This document shows, piece by piece, positions 27,680 to 35,612 of a DNA stretch of 64,000 bases. Where the stretch lies: the NCBI GenBank assembly GCA_027923965.1, contig AP026969.1, forward strand, positions 2,976,001-3,040,000, given 5' to 3'. Origin of the DNA: Comamonadaceae bacterium OS-1. GTDB taxonomy: Bacteria; Pseudomonadota; Gammaproteobacteria; Burkholderiales; Burkholderiaceae_C. Under the pieces are notes generated by a model that had not been told where the DNA came from, ran no database searches, and saw only the letters and a program-made list of their open reading frames with translations. The translations under genes were made by a program, and so were the position numbers. Each line of letters starts with the position of its first letter. Position 1 is the stretch's first letter.

Positions 27680-28078
27680 TTATGCGCCTGGCGGGCTGGA
27701 GGCCCGAAGTCCAGGCGGCAGGAATGCCGCGATTTGCTCTACAAAAATCTCGGGGGTAATGGGCTTTGTCAGGTAGTGGTCAAAGCCGGTGGCCAGCGCA
27801 ATATCTCGGTCGCCCGGCATGGAAAAGGCGGTGACGGCCACCACCGGTACCGCCCGCCACAGCGGGTTGCCGCGCAAACGCTGCACCACTTCATAGCCGT
27901 TGAGCACCGGCATCTGCAAATCACAGAGCACCAGGTCAGGGTGTTCGATCAGAGCCATTTGAACACCCGCACCACCATCTGCCGCCTCCAGCACCGTATA
28001 ACCCTGCCGATCTAGCAGGTAGCGCACCAGTTCACGGCTGAACTCATCGTCTTCGATCACCAGAATGCGTGCGGGCAT
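27680..28078 (-). CDS. Single-domain response regulator (receiver only)
   Basis: A 132-residue CheY-like receiver: acidic pocket IEDDE at residues 8-12, phospho-acceptor Asp53 in LVLCDLQMPVLNG, Thr in AVTAFS and Lys in LTKPIT. No output domain. It lies three bases after the PAS kinase stop and 17 bases before the receiver-EAL gene, so it may be a phosphate sink, an intermediate, or the receiver that accepts phosphate from a Hpt domain such as those of the hybrid kinases. Confidence 0.92.
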   Translation of the reverse strand: MPARILVIEDDEFSRELVRYLLDRQGYTVLEAADGGAGVQMALIEHPDLVLCDLQMPVLNGYEVVQRLRGNPLWRAVPVVAVTAFSMPGDRDIALATGFDHYLTKPITPEIFVEQIAAFLPPGLRASSPPGA

Positions 28079-28081
28079 GGG

Positions 28082-29926
28082 CTACTCCAGCGGGAGCTCC
28101 AGGGTAAAGATGCTGCCTTGCCCATGCACGCTGCGCACCGTGATATCCCCCCCCAGCTCCAGGGCCAGTTTGCGGCTGAGGTGCAGGCCCAGGCCGGTGC
28201 CCTCGAATCGCCGTCGGTCTGCCGCCTCCACCCTGGAAAACGCCTCGAACAAGCGCCCCAGGTCGGCTGCGGGAATGCCGGGGCCGGTGTCTTCCACACT
28301 GATGCGCAGCGCTTGGCCGTCCGCAGTCGGGCCGGACTCTAGTTGCAGGCATACCCGCCCGCGCTCGGTGAACTTGATGGCATTGCCCAGCAGATTGATG
28401 ACGATCTGGCTCACCGCCCGGCGGTCGGTTTGCAGCACCAGTTCCTGAGGAGCCAGCCGCAGCGCAAATTCCAAACCTTTGTTTTCAGCCTCGGGCCGCA
28501 GCGTGGCGGCCAGCTCTGCCAGCAGCGCCTGGCATTCCACCGGTTCGCGCGCGGGGTCAAACTTGTTGGCCCCCAATTTGGCCAGATCGAGCAGGTCGTT
28601 GATCAAGGACAACAGGTGGCGGGCGCTGGTCTGGACGATGCGCAACTGCTTGTCCTGCTCTGCGTTCAGCGGGCCAGGCAACTGCATGCGCAGCGTGCCG
28701 GTGAAACCGATGATGGAATTCAACGGCGTGCGCAACTCGTGCGACATGCTGGCAAAAAACCGGTCTTTGACCAGCGCAGCGTTCTCCAGCTCGCGGTTTT
28801 TATCGTGCAAGGTCTGCTCGAAACGTTTGCGCTCGGTCACGTCGCGGATGGCGCTGGACACAAACAGCCCGTCTTCCGTCTCCAGCGGGCTCAGGCTGAT
28901 CTCGACCGGGAACTCCGATCCATCCTTGCGCTGGCCAAACAGATCCAGCCCGGCCCCCATGGATCGGGCGCGCGGCTGCGAAAAAAAGCCGCCGCGGTGG
29001 CCCGGGTGCTGGTGGCGAAAACGTTCAGGCACTAGGATTTCGATCTGCTCGCCCAACAGCTCCTCGCGGCTCCAGCCAAACAGTTTCACCGCCTGCGAAT
29101 TGACCAGCACCATGGTGCCGTCGCGGTTGACGATCACCATCGCGTCCGGGGCCGACTCCAGCAGGTCCTTGAACTTCTGGTCGGCCTTCTTGCGGTCGGT
29201 GATGTCGCGGATGGCGCTCATCACCATGGTGCCCTCTTCGGTGGCGATGGGGCTCAGGCTGACCTCGACCGGAAACTCCTCTCCGCCCTTGCGCAGACCA
29301 AACAACTCCAGCCCGGCCCCCATGGTGCGGGTGCGCGGCTGTTCCAGAAAATGGCTGCGATGGCCCAGGTGGGCGCCGCGAAAGCGCTTGGGCAGCAGCA
29401 CCTCGATCGGCTGGCCCAGCAACTCCGCCCGCCTGTGTCCAAAAACCTTTTCCGCCTGGGAGTTGACCAGCACAATCCGCCCGGTCACATTGACCATCAC
29501 GATCGCGTCGGGCGTAGATTCCAGCAGATCGTGGAACCGGGCTTCCACCAGTTTGGCATCGCGCAACACCTTCAGGTGGGTGACATCCTTTTGGTTGGAG
29601 AGAAAGTAGGCAAACTGGCCATCGGCACTGTGGACTGCCCTGGTTGAGATGCTGGTGTGCACCAGCGTGCTGTCCTTGCGTCGCCGCACCGCCTCGTACA
29701 CCACCATGCCCTGGCGCAAAACCTCGGCCTGGGCCTGCAACTCTTCGTCGGCACGGTCTTTGGGAATGATCAGATCGAAGACCGATCGCCCCAGGGCCTC
29801 GATCTCGGTGTAGCCAAAAATAGTCTCGGCCGCAGGGTTCCAGTTCAAGACCTGGCCCGTCGGCGAAATAGCCAACAGCGCATCCGGGTTGAGCGCCCAC
29901 AGCGTGTCGGTCGAGGCCGGGATCAC
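28082..29926 (-). CDS. Soluble PAS-PAS-PAS histidine kinase
   Basis: A 614-residue cytoplasmic kinase without membrane segments. PAS1 covers about 10-120, PAS2 about 130-245 and PAS3 about 255-370; PAS2 and PAS3 are internal duplicates (each starts DLLES.PDA and carries LVNSQA.K.FG and MGAGL.LFG). HisKA carries His396 (ASMSHELRTPLNS); HATPase_c has LLGNAIKF, VEDTGPGI and FEGTGLGLHLS. The start is GTG 29926, supported by an AAAGGTGG site four bases upstream. PAS domains suggest redox, oxygen or small-ligand sensing. It is first in an operon with a receiver and a receiver-EAL protein. Confidence 0.92.
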   Translation of the reverse strand: MIPASTDTLWALNPDALLAISPTGQVLNWNPAAETIFGYTEIEALGRSVFDLIIPKDRADEELQAQAEVLRQGMVVYEAVRRRKDSTLVHTSISTRAVHSADGQFAYFLSNQKDVTHLKVLRDAKLVEARFHDLLESTPDAIVMVNVTGRIVLVNSQAEKVFGHRRAELLGQPIEVLLPKRFRGAHLGHRSHFLEQPRTRTMGAGLELFGLRKGGEEFPVEVSLSPIATEEGTMVMSAIRDITDRKKADQKFKDLLESAPDAMVIVNRDGTMVLVNSQAVKLFGWSREELLGEQIEILVPERFRHQHPGHRGGFFSQPRARSMGAGLDLFGQRKDGSEFPVEISLSPLETEDGLFVSSAIRDVTERKRFEQTLHDKNRELENAALVKDRFFASMSHELRTPLNSIIGFTGTLRMQLPGPLNAEQDKQLRIVQTSARHLLSLINDLLDLAKLGANKFDPAREPVECQALLAELAATLRPEAENKGLEFALRLAPQELVLQTDRRAVSQIVINLLGNAIKFTERGRVCLQLESGPTADGQALRISVEDTGPGIPAADLGRLFEAFSRVEAADRRRFEGTGLGLHLSRKLALELGGDITVRSVHGQGSIFTLELPLE

Positions 29927-30240
29927 CCGGCCACCTTTCGCAAGCGGCCCACGCGGGTCAGCGACAGGCGGCGCAGCGTTGGGTCCGTGGAAAGAAAAGG
30001 AGTTTTGTGCACATGCATCAACATCCCCCGAATGTAACTAATGGTTACGAGTATACCAATATGGTACCCGGACACAGTCCACAAGTCAGGAGCATTTCCA
30101 GGGTACGCAGCCCATAATAGTCCACAAAAACTTCATTCAAAAAAAGAATACCCGTACAGTACAGCTTCTCATTGTGCATAACCAAATCGGGCTTTCACGC
30201 TTACTCCAAGAGCACAAGAAGCTACAATTTCAGTAGCAAA
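29927..30240. other. Intergenic promoter region of the PAS-kinase operon
   Basis: No gene is supported here. Two small palindromes are visible, GTAAC-TAATG-GTTAC (30034-30048) and TACCA-ATA-TGGTA (30054-30066), in an AT-rich stretch about 110 bases upstream of the kinase; they are operator candidates. Repeat copy 4 begins at 30191. Confidence 0.5.
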
Positions 30241-30243
30241 TTA
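30191..30243. repeat. Dispersed palindromic repeat, copy 4 (degenerate)
   Basis: CACGCTTACTCC followed by AGCACAAGAAGCTAC and a CAGTAGCAAATTA tail matches the repeat layout. The tail supplies the stop codon of the cupin fragment at 30241, just as copy 5 does for the intact cupin gene. Confidence 0.7.
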
Positions 30244-30432
30244 TAAATACGGTGGCGTGCAGGCCGACACAATCTCGACCACGCTGTCGCCGGTATTGCG
30301 AAAGCGGTGCAGCAGGCTGCTGTCAAACAGGTAGGCATCGCCCGCCTTCAGCTCGCGCACTTGCTCTCCCACGGTGAGCTCGATTTCGGCGCTGCACGCC
30401 ATGCCGCCCGCTTGCGATGCCTGCTCCGCCAT
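30241..30432 (-). pseudogene. Duplicated C-terminal fragment of an XRE-cupin regulator
   Basis: 63 codons matching the last part of the XRE-cupin regulator at 32403-32993. From EIELTVG.QVR.LKAGDAYLFDSSL.HRFRNTGDSVVEIVSACTPPYL onwards the two differ at only a few positions, and the similarity extends outward into the flanking repeat copy. It lacks the HTH domain and most of the cupin barrel, so it cannot be a regulator. It starts (ATG 30432) nine bases after, and in frame with, the TAG stop of the MarR-family gene. Interpreted as a remnant of a segmental duplication. Confidence 0.8.
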
Positions 30433-30441
30433 GGCCAGGGG

Positions 30442-30930
30442 CTATAGCTCTGCCAAAGGAATGCCTCCGGCCTGTTCGTCGGCTTTCAGCAGCACGATCA
30501 GCTCGGCCAGGTCCTGGTCCAGCCGCAGCAGGCTGGCCTCGGGCAGCTTGCCCAGCGCCAAGGGCAGCACGCCAGCAAACGGGCCTGGCACCTGGTCGAG
30601 CACAGCCAGGCCTGCGGGCAGGATGTGCAGTTGCACGTGGCGCCGATCCTCCGGGGCTTTGTCCACACGGATCAGCGCCTTGCCCAGCAGGGCTTTGACC
30701 AGGTTGCTCGCGGTGCTTTGGTGGATGTCCATACTTTTGGCCAGCCCGCCCATACCGATGGCAGGCTGGTCCCGGACCACGCTCAGCGCCCACACCTGCG
30801 CGCTGCCCAGGCCGACCTGGCTTTGCACCTGCTGGAAGTGGCTGCGCACCGCGTTGAACACCACCCGAAAACGCCGCAACACCTGGGCGGTGGTGGCGGG
30901 GGCATCCGGGGCATCGTGGGGCGGCAGCAT
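30442..30930 (-). CDS. MarR-family transcriptional regulator
   Basis: A 162-residue winged-helix regulator: helix bundle at the N-terminus (LRRFRVVFNAVRSHFQQVQSQVGL), recognition region GMGGLAKSMDIHQSTASNLVKALLGKALIRV, and wing APEDRRHVQLHILPAG. ATG 30930 starts just before the dimerisation helix; ATGs further upstream (30972, 30993) overlap the palindromic operator. It is divergent from the ClC gene and likely represses it and itself. Its ligand is unknown. Its stop is immediately followed in frame by the duplicated cupin fragment. Confidence 0.87.
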   Translation of the reverse strand: MLPPHDAPDAPATTAQVLRRFRVVFNAVRSHFQQVQSQVGLGSAQVWALSVVRDQPAIGMGGLAKSMDIHQSTASNLVKALLGKALIRVDKAPEDRRHVQLHILPAGLAVLDQVPGPFAGVLPLALGKLPEASLLRLDQDLAELIVLLKADEQAGGIPLAEL

Positions 30931-30968
30931 GGCTGGATGATAGAGGCAGGTGCACCCTACAATCACAT

Positions 30969-30984
30969 ACATTGCAGCAAATGT
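30969..30984. promoter_or_regulatory. Candidate MarR operator between marR-like and ClC genes
   Basis: ACATTGCAGCAAATGT is a near-perfect palindrome in the divergent gap. It is flanked by the direct repeat TGCACCCTAC at 30951-30960 and 30989-30998. A MarR dimer bound here would block both promoters. Confidence 0.5.
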
Positions 30985-31010
30985 AATTTGCACCCTACCA
31001 AGACCGACCC

Positions 31011-32336
31011 ATGCAGCCGCACCCCCGCGTTTTCACCGCCTTCCAGCAAGAAGTGGCCGACTGGCGTTTATGGGCCGGGCGCGGTGTGGTGCTGGGATTT
31101 GCCGCACTGGCGGGCTTGACGGTAGTGGCCTTTACCTGGTTGACGGAACATGCCCTGCATCTATTTTCCTTGCTGGACGCGCAGGCCTGGTGGGCCCCGC
31201 TGCTATGGACACCGGCTTGTACCGCAGCCATTGTCTGGCTGACGCGGCGGTTTGCGCCCGGTGCCGCAGGCTCAGGCATTCCGCAGGTGATGGCTGCCCT
31301 GGCCCCCGAGGTGCCGCCCGCTGCGCGCGGGCTGTTTGTGTCGCTGCGCCTGGCGCTGGCCAAGGCGCTGCTGACGGCCTGGGGCCTGCTGGCCGGTTTG
31401 TCGCTGGGACGCGAAGGCCCGTCGGTACAGATCGCGGCCGGGGTCATGCACCACGCGCGCCGCTGGCTGCCCAAAGGCGCGCGGGTATCGGAGCACGGCC
31501 TGCTGCTGGCCGGGGGCGCGGCAGGCATCGCGGCGGCGTTCAACACACCGTTGGGCGGCGTGATGTTTGCCATTGAAGAGCTGTCGCGCAGGCCCGAGCA
31601 GCGCAGCAACGGCCTGCTGCTGGCGGCCATTGTGCTCAGCGGTTTGATAGCCGTGTCGGTGTACGGGAACGCCACCTATTTTGGGGTGATCCGCATCGAG
31701 AATTTAAGCCGGACGTTGCTGTTGCCGGGCCTGCTGGTCACCGTGTGCTGCGGGTTAGCGGGCGGCCTGTTTGCGCGGCTGCTGGTGGTGTCGCTGTCGG
31801 GCAGCTCGGCCGATGCGTTCACCCGGTTCCGCCAGTCTGCGCCGGTACGGTTTGCGGCCGTCTGCGGGCTGGCCGTGGCGGTGCTGGGTGTGGCGAGCCA
31901 GAGCGACACCTACGGCAGTGGCTACGGCCACACCCGCGCCATGCTGGAGGGCCATGGCGACACCGCCCCGCTGTATGTGTTGCTAAAGTTCATTGCCACC
32001 TGGCTCACCACCTGGGCCGGGGTGCCTGCCGGCATTTTTGCGCCCTCGCTGGCGATTGGCGGGGCCCTGGGCAACGACATTGCGCTGCTGACCGGCTACG
32101 TGAATGCGCCCACGCTGATCGCTTTGGGCATGGCGGGCTTTCTGGCGGCAGTTACCCAGGCCCCCATGACCTCGTTCATCATCGTGATGGAAATGGTGGA
32201 CGGCCATGGCCTGGTGCTGAGCCTGATGGCCAGCGCCCTGGTGGCCAGCGGCGTGTCACGCCTGGTCAGTGCGCCGCTGTATGCGTCGCTGGCGGCGCTG
32301 CAGTTGCGCCGCTTGCCACCCGCCACGCAGCCATAA
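31011..32336 (+). CDS. ClC-family chloride channel or H+/Cl- antiporter
   Basis: A 441-residue membrane protein of the ClC family. All signature selectivity elements are visible: GSGIPQ, GREGPSVQ (with the gating Glu), and AGIFAPSLAIGGALG; about ten hydrophobic helices follow the ClC pattern. The gating Glu is typical of antiporters but channel or fluoride-type function cannot be excluded. There is no C-terminal CBS pair. It is divergent from the MarR-type regulator and ends at repeat copy 5, convergent with the XRE-cupin gene. Confidence 0.92.
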   Translation: MQPHPRVFTAFQQEVADWRLWAGRGVVLGFAALAGLTVVAFTWLTEHALHLFSLLDAQAWWAPLLWTPACTAAIVWLTRRFAPGAAGSGIPQVMAALAPEVPPAARGLFVSLRLALAKALLTAWGLLAGLSLGREGPSVQIAAGVMHHARRWLPKGARVSEHGLLLAGGAAGIAAAFNTPLGGVMFAIEELSRRPEQRSNGLLLAAIVLSGLIAVSVYGNATYFGVIRIENLSRTLLLPGLLVTVCCGLAGGLFARLLVVSLSGSSADAFTRFRQSAPVRFAAVCGLAVAVLGVASQSDTYGSGYGHTRAMLEGHGDTAPLYVLLKFIATWLTTWAGVPAGIFAPSLAIGGALGNDIALLTGYVNAPTLIALGMAGFLAAVTQAPMTSFIIVMEMVDGHGLVLSLMASALVASGVSRLVSAPLYASLAALQLRRLPPATQP

Positions 32337-32344
32337 CTCCAAGC

Positions 32345-32405
32345 ATTTCAGGCCGCCAGCGCTTGAAGGGATTGCACCAGCAGCTATTTATTCAATAGCA
32401 AATTA
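32345..32405. repeat. Dispersed palindromic repeat, copy 5 (degenerate)
   Basis: CCAGCGCTTGAAGGGATTGC is followed by ACCAGCAGCTATTTATTCAATAGCAAATTA; the right half matches copy 1 closely. It sits between the convergent ClC and XRE-cupin genes and supplies the cupin stop codon (TTA on the + strand, 32403-32405). Confidence 0.7.
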
Positions 32406-32993
32406 CAAATACGGCGGGGTGCAGGCCGAGACGATTTCGACCACGCTGTCGCCGGTATTGCGAAAACGGTGCGGCAGGCTGCTGTCGAACAGGTAGGCAT
32501 CGCCCGCCTTCAGCACCCGTACCTGCGCGCCCACCGTGAGCTCGATCTCGCCGCTGAGCACAATGCCGCCCTCGTGCGATTCGTGTTCCAGCATGTCCAC
32601 GCCGGTATCGGCCCCGGGGGCGTAGCGCTCTTGCAGGATTTGCAGGTTGTGGGCGCGGGCATTGCCCACCTGGCGCAGCGTCAGGGTACGGTCGCCGCTG
32701 GCACCAGGGGCGTGGCGCGTCAGGCGGGATGTCAGATCCACCAGATCGGCCGGGCTGTGGAACACGGCATCGGCCTGGGGCTGGTCGGGCTCGAAAAACT
32801 CCGCCATGGTCAGCGGCACGCCACTCAGAATTTTGCGCAACGAGGCCACCGAAGGGCTGCTCTTGTTCTGCTCGATGGTCGAAATCTGGCTGGACGGCAC
32901 GCCCGCCCGCTCCGCCAGCTGCCGCTGCGACCAGCCCGCCACCATGCGCACCTGGCGCAAGCGGCTCCCCACATCAAACGGACCATCCAGCAT
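32403..32993 (-). CDS. XRE-family regulator with C-terminal cupin (PuuR-like)
   Basis: A 196-residue regulator. The HTH_XRE domain is at residues 1-65 (LRQVRMVAGWSQRQLAERAGVPSSQISTIEQNKSSPSVASLRKIL) and the cupin_2 ligand domain at about 110-190 (HESHEGGIVLSGEIELTVG, AGDAYLFDSSLPHRFRNTGD). PuuR-type proteins repress amine or amino-acid catabolic genes and sense the amine through the cupin. The start at ATG 32993 follows GGGGAAA; a 327-codon upstream reading would run antisense through davB. It is divergent from davB-davA with a strong palindrome between, so it is the likely regulator of lysine use. Confidence 0.9.
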   Translation of the reverse strand: MLDGPFDVGSRLRQVRMVAGWSQRQLAERAGVPSSQISTIEQNKSSPSVASLRKILSGVPLTMAEFFEPDQPQADAVFHSPADLVDLTSRLTRHAPGASGDRTLTLRQVGNARAHNLQILQERYAPGADTGVDMLEHESHEGGIVLSGEIELTVGAQVRVLKAGDAYLFDSSLPHRFRNTGDSVVEIVSACTPPYL

Positions 32994-33010
32994 AAATAAT
33001 TTCCCCAAAC

Positions 33011-33033
33011 GCTCAATATTTTGAGCAAAATAT
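33011..33033. promoter_or_regulatory. Overlapping palindromes: candidate operator for davBA and its XRE-cupin regulator
   Basis: GCTCAA-TATT-TTGAGC (33011-33026) is a perfect inverted repeat; a second perfect one, ATATTTT-GAGC-AAAATAT (33016-33033), overlaps it. On the minus strand 33022-33011 reads AAAATATTGAGC, which resembles the AAAATATAATGAAC element I recall for E. coli PuuR. The site is in the 70-base divergent gap, so bound regulator could control both sides. Confidence 0.6.
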
Positions 33034-33063
33034 ACACCTATACCGATCACTTGCACCATTGCC

Positions 33064-34746
33064 ATGCCACTCGACCACGCACCCACCGCCGCCAACAAGC
33101 CGCCCGTCACCATTTTCGGCCCCGATTTTCCGTTTCCGTTCGACGACTGGATCGCCCACCCCGCCGGGCTGGGCCGCCTGCCCGCCCAGCACCATGGAGC
33201 CGAGGTGGCCATCGTCGGCGCGGGCATGGCCGGCATGGTGGCCGCGTACGAGCTGATGAAGCTGGGCTTCAAACCGGTGGTGTACGAGGCCTCCAAGATG
33301 GGCGGCCGCCTGCGCTCGCAGCCTTTCGAGGGCGGCCAGGGCGTGATCGCCGAGCTGGGCGGCATGCGCTTTCCGGTGTCCAGCACCGCGTTCTACCACT
33401 ACGTCAACGCCCTGGGCTTGCAAAGCCAGCCCTTCCCCAACCCGCTCACGCCCGCCAGCGGCAGCACCGTGGTCGATCTGGAAGGCCAGACCTACTACGC
33501 CGAAAAACTGGCCGACCTGCCGCCCATGTTCAAGGAAGTGGCCGATGCCTGGGCCCGTGCGCTGGAAGACAGGGCCCAGTTCGAGGCGGTGCAAAACGCC
33601 ATCCGCAGCCGTGACGTGCCCGCGCTGAAGGCGCTGTGGAACAAGCTGGTGCCGCTGTGGGACGACCGTACCTTCTACGACTTTGTGGCCACCTCCAAGG
33701 CCTTTGCCGGGCTTTCTTTCCAGCACCGCGAAGTCTTTGGCCAGGTGGGTTTTGGCACCGGCGGCTGGGATTCGGACTTCCCCAACTCCATGCTCGAAAT
33801 TCTGCGCGTGGTAATGACCAACTGCGATGACGAGCAGCGCCTGATTGTGGGCGGTGCCGACCAGGTACCGCTGGGCCTGTGGCAGCACGCGCCCGCGCAC
33901 TGCGTCCACTGGCCCGCAGGCACCACCCTGGCCAGCCTGCACGGTGGCGCACCACGCGCGGGCGTGGCGGCCATCCAGCGCCAGAGCGACGGCAATATTG
34001 CCGTAACCGACCGCTGGGGCGACACCCGCAGCTACGCCGCGGTACTCACCACCTGCCAAAGCTGGCTGCTGACCACGCAAATCGATTGCGACGAATCGCT
34101 GTTTTCGCAAAAAATGTGGATGGCGCTGGACCGCACCCGCTACATGCAGTCCAGCAAAACGTTTGTGATGGTGGACCGCCCGTTCTGGAAAGACAAAGAC
34201 CCCGTCACCGGCCGCGACACCCTGAGCATGACGCTGACCGACCGCCTCACCCGCGGCACCTATTTGTTCGACAACGGCCCCGGCAAACCGGGCGTGATTT
34301 GCCTCTCCTACGCCTGGATGGGCGACGCGCTGAAGATGCTGCCCCAGCCGACCGAAAAGCGCGTCAAGCTGGCGCTGGATGCTTTGAAAAAAATCTACCC
34401 CCACGTAGACATTGCCAGCCACATCATCGGCGACCCCATCACCGTGTCGTGGGAGGCCGACCCGCACTTCCTGGGCGCGTTCAAGGGCGCGCTGCCCGGC
34501 CACTACCGCTACAACCAGCGCATGTTTGCCCACTTCATGCAAGACGACAAGCCCGCCAGCGAACGCGGCATCTTCATCGCAGGCGATGACGTGTCCTGGA
34601 CCCCCGCCTGGGTGGAGGGCGCGGTGCAGACCTCGCTGAACGCGGTGTGGGGCATCCTGCACCACTTCGGCGGAAAAACGCATGCCGAGAACCCGGGCCC
34701 AGGGGATGTGTTCAAAGACATTGGCCCCATGGAGCTGCCGGAATGA
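33064..34746 (+). CDS. davB: L-lysine 2-monooxygenase (flavin amine-oxidase fold)
   Basis: A 560-residue FAD enzyme. The dinucleotide-binding motif VAIVGAGMAGMVAAYELMKLG is near residues 48-68, followed by VVYEASKMGGRLRS and the LGGMRFP loop; the C-terminal FAD contact is IFIAGDDVSWTPAWVEGA. Length and sequence agree closely with Pseudomonas DavB, which converts L-lysine and O2 to 5-aminopentanamide, CO2 and water. Tryptophan 2-monooxygenase is a more distant alternative. The stop overlaps the davA start (ATGA), and the known partner of DavB is exactly this amidase. Downstream DavT/DavD functions are not in the window. Confidence 0.92.
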   Translation: MPLDHAPTAANKPPVTIFGPDFPFPFDDWIAHPAGLGRLPAQHHGAEVAIVGAGMAGMVAAYELMKLGFKPVVYEASKMGGRLRSQPFEGGQGVIAELGGMRFPVSSTAFYHYVNALGLQSQPFPNPLTPASGSTVVDLEGQTYYAEKLADLPPMFKEVADAWARALEDRAQFEAVQNAIRSRDVPALKALWNKLVPLWDDRTFYDFVATSKAFAGLSFQHREVFGQVGFGTGGWDSDFPNSMLEILRVVMTNCDDEQRLIVGGADQVPLGLWQHAPAHCVHWPAGTTLASLHGGAPRAGVAAIQRQSDGNIAVTDRWGDTRSYAAVLTTCQSWLLTTQIDCDESLFSQKMWMALDRTRYMQSSKTFVMVDRPFWKDKDPVTGRDTLSMTLTDRLTRGTYLFDNGPGKPGVICLSYAWMGDALKMLPQPTEKRVKLALDALKKIYPHVDIASHIIGDPITVSWEADPHFLGAFKGALPGHYRYNQRMFAHFMQDDKPASERGIFIAGDDVSWTPAWVEGAVQTSLNAVWGILHHFGGKTHAENPGPGDVFKDIGPMELPE

Positions 34747-35561
34747 CCGACCTGCGCCTGGCACTACTGCAATGCCCATCGCTGCCGCTGGACGTGGCCG
34801 TCAACCTGGCGCGGCTGGAGCAGTTCGCCGCCCGGGCCGCTGCCGCCGGGGCGCATTTGCTGGTCACACCAGAGATGTTTTTGACCGGCTACAACATCGG
34901 CAGCCACCCCGCCCGGCAATTGGCGGAACCCCCTGACGGCCCCCGCGCCCAGGCCGTGGCGGCGATCGCCCGCCAACACCAGATCGCCATCGCATTCGGC
35001 CACCCGGAGCACGACAAGGATGGTGGCGAAACAGGCAAAGTCTTCAACGCCGCCCAGTGCATCGATGCCCAGGGCCACCCCCTCGCCCGCTACCGCAAAA
35101 CCCAACTCTTCGGCGACCTGGACCGCGGCATGTTCAGCCCCGGCCCGGGCGGCGAGCCGCTGTTTGACTTCCACGGCTGGCAGCTGGGCCTGCTGATCTG
35201 CTATGACGTGGAATTCCCCGAAAACACCCGCCGCCTGGCATTGCTGGGTGCCGACCTGATCGTGGTGCCCACGGCCAACATGGAAGGCTTCGACTTCGTC
35301 GCCCAGCACCTGGTGCCCACCCGGGCCTACGAGAACCAGGTGTTTGTGGCGTATGCGAACTTTTGCGGCAGCGAGGGCGACCTGGTCTACAACGGGCTGA
35401 GCTGCGTGGCGGCACCCACCGGGGCGGGCCTGGTGCAGGCCGGGCGCGGGGCCGAGCTGCTGCTGGCGGACGTGACGCGGGCGGGCTTGGCGGCGGGGCG
35501 GGCCTTGAATGGGCATCTGGCGCTGTGCCGGGCCACACAGCAACCGCTATCTAAAATATAG
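34743..35561 (+). CDS. davA: 5-aminopentanamidase (nitrilase-superfamily amidase)
   Basis: A 272-residue carbon-nitrogen hydrolase with the Glu-Lys-Cys triad: Glu44 (VTPEMFLTGY), Lys119 (RYRKTQLF) and Cys153 (LICYDVEFPE). It follows davB with a 4-base overlap, so the assigned reaction is 5-aminopentanamide to 5-aminovalerate in the delta-aminovalerate route of lysine catabolism. The last residues and the stop codon (TAG 35559-35561) lie within dispersed repeat copy 6, so the C-terminus has been reshaped by the repeat. Confidence 0.9.
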   Translation: MTDLRLALLQCPSLPLDVAVNLARLEQFAARAAAAGAHLLVTPEMFLTGYNIGSHPARQLAEPPDGPRAQAVAAIARQHQIAIAFGHPEHDKDGGETGKVFNAAQCIDAQGHPLARYRKTQLFGDLDRGMFSPGPGGEPLFDFHGWQLGLLICYDVEFPENTRRLALLGADLIVVPTANMEGFDFVAQHLVPTRAYENQVFVAYANFCGSEGDLVYNGLSCVAAPTGAGLVQAGRGAELLLADVTRAGLAAGRALNGHLALCRATQQPLSKI

Positions 35562-35602
35562 CTTCTTGCGCTCATTCCATAAGCGCTAGAGGCACTTTTT
35601 AT
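35556..35602. repeat. Dispersed palindromic repeat, copy 6
   Basis: ATAGCTTCTTGCGCTCATTC followed by CATAAGCGCTAGAGGC and a T-run. It lies between the convergent davA and MFS exporter genes, contains the davA stop codon, and its hairpin plus T-run could serve as terminator. Confidence 0.85.
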
Positions 35603-35612
35603 ATAAATTCCC

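Noticed and set aside
30442..30993. Longer MarR start at 30993
   Set aside because: It would place the candidate operator palindrome within coding sequence and adds a Cys-containing stretch not typical of the family; ATG 30930 fits better.
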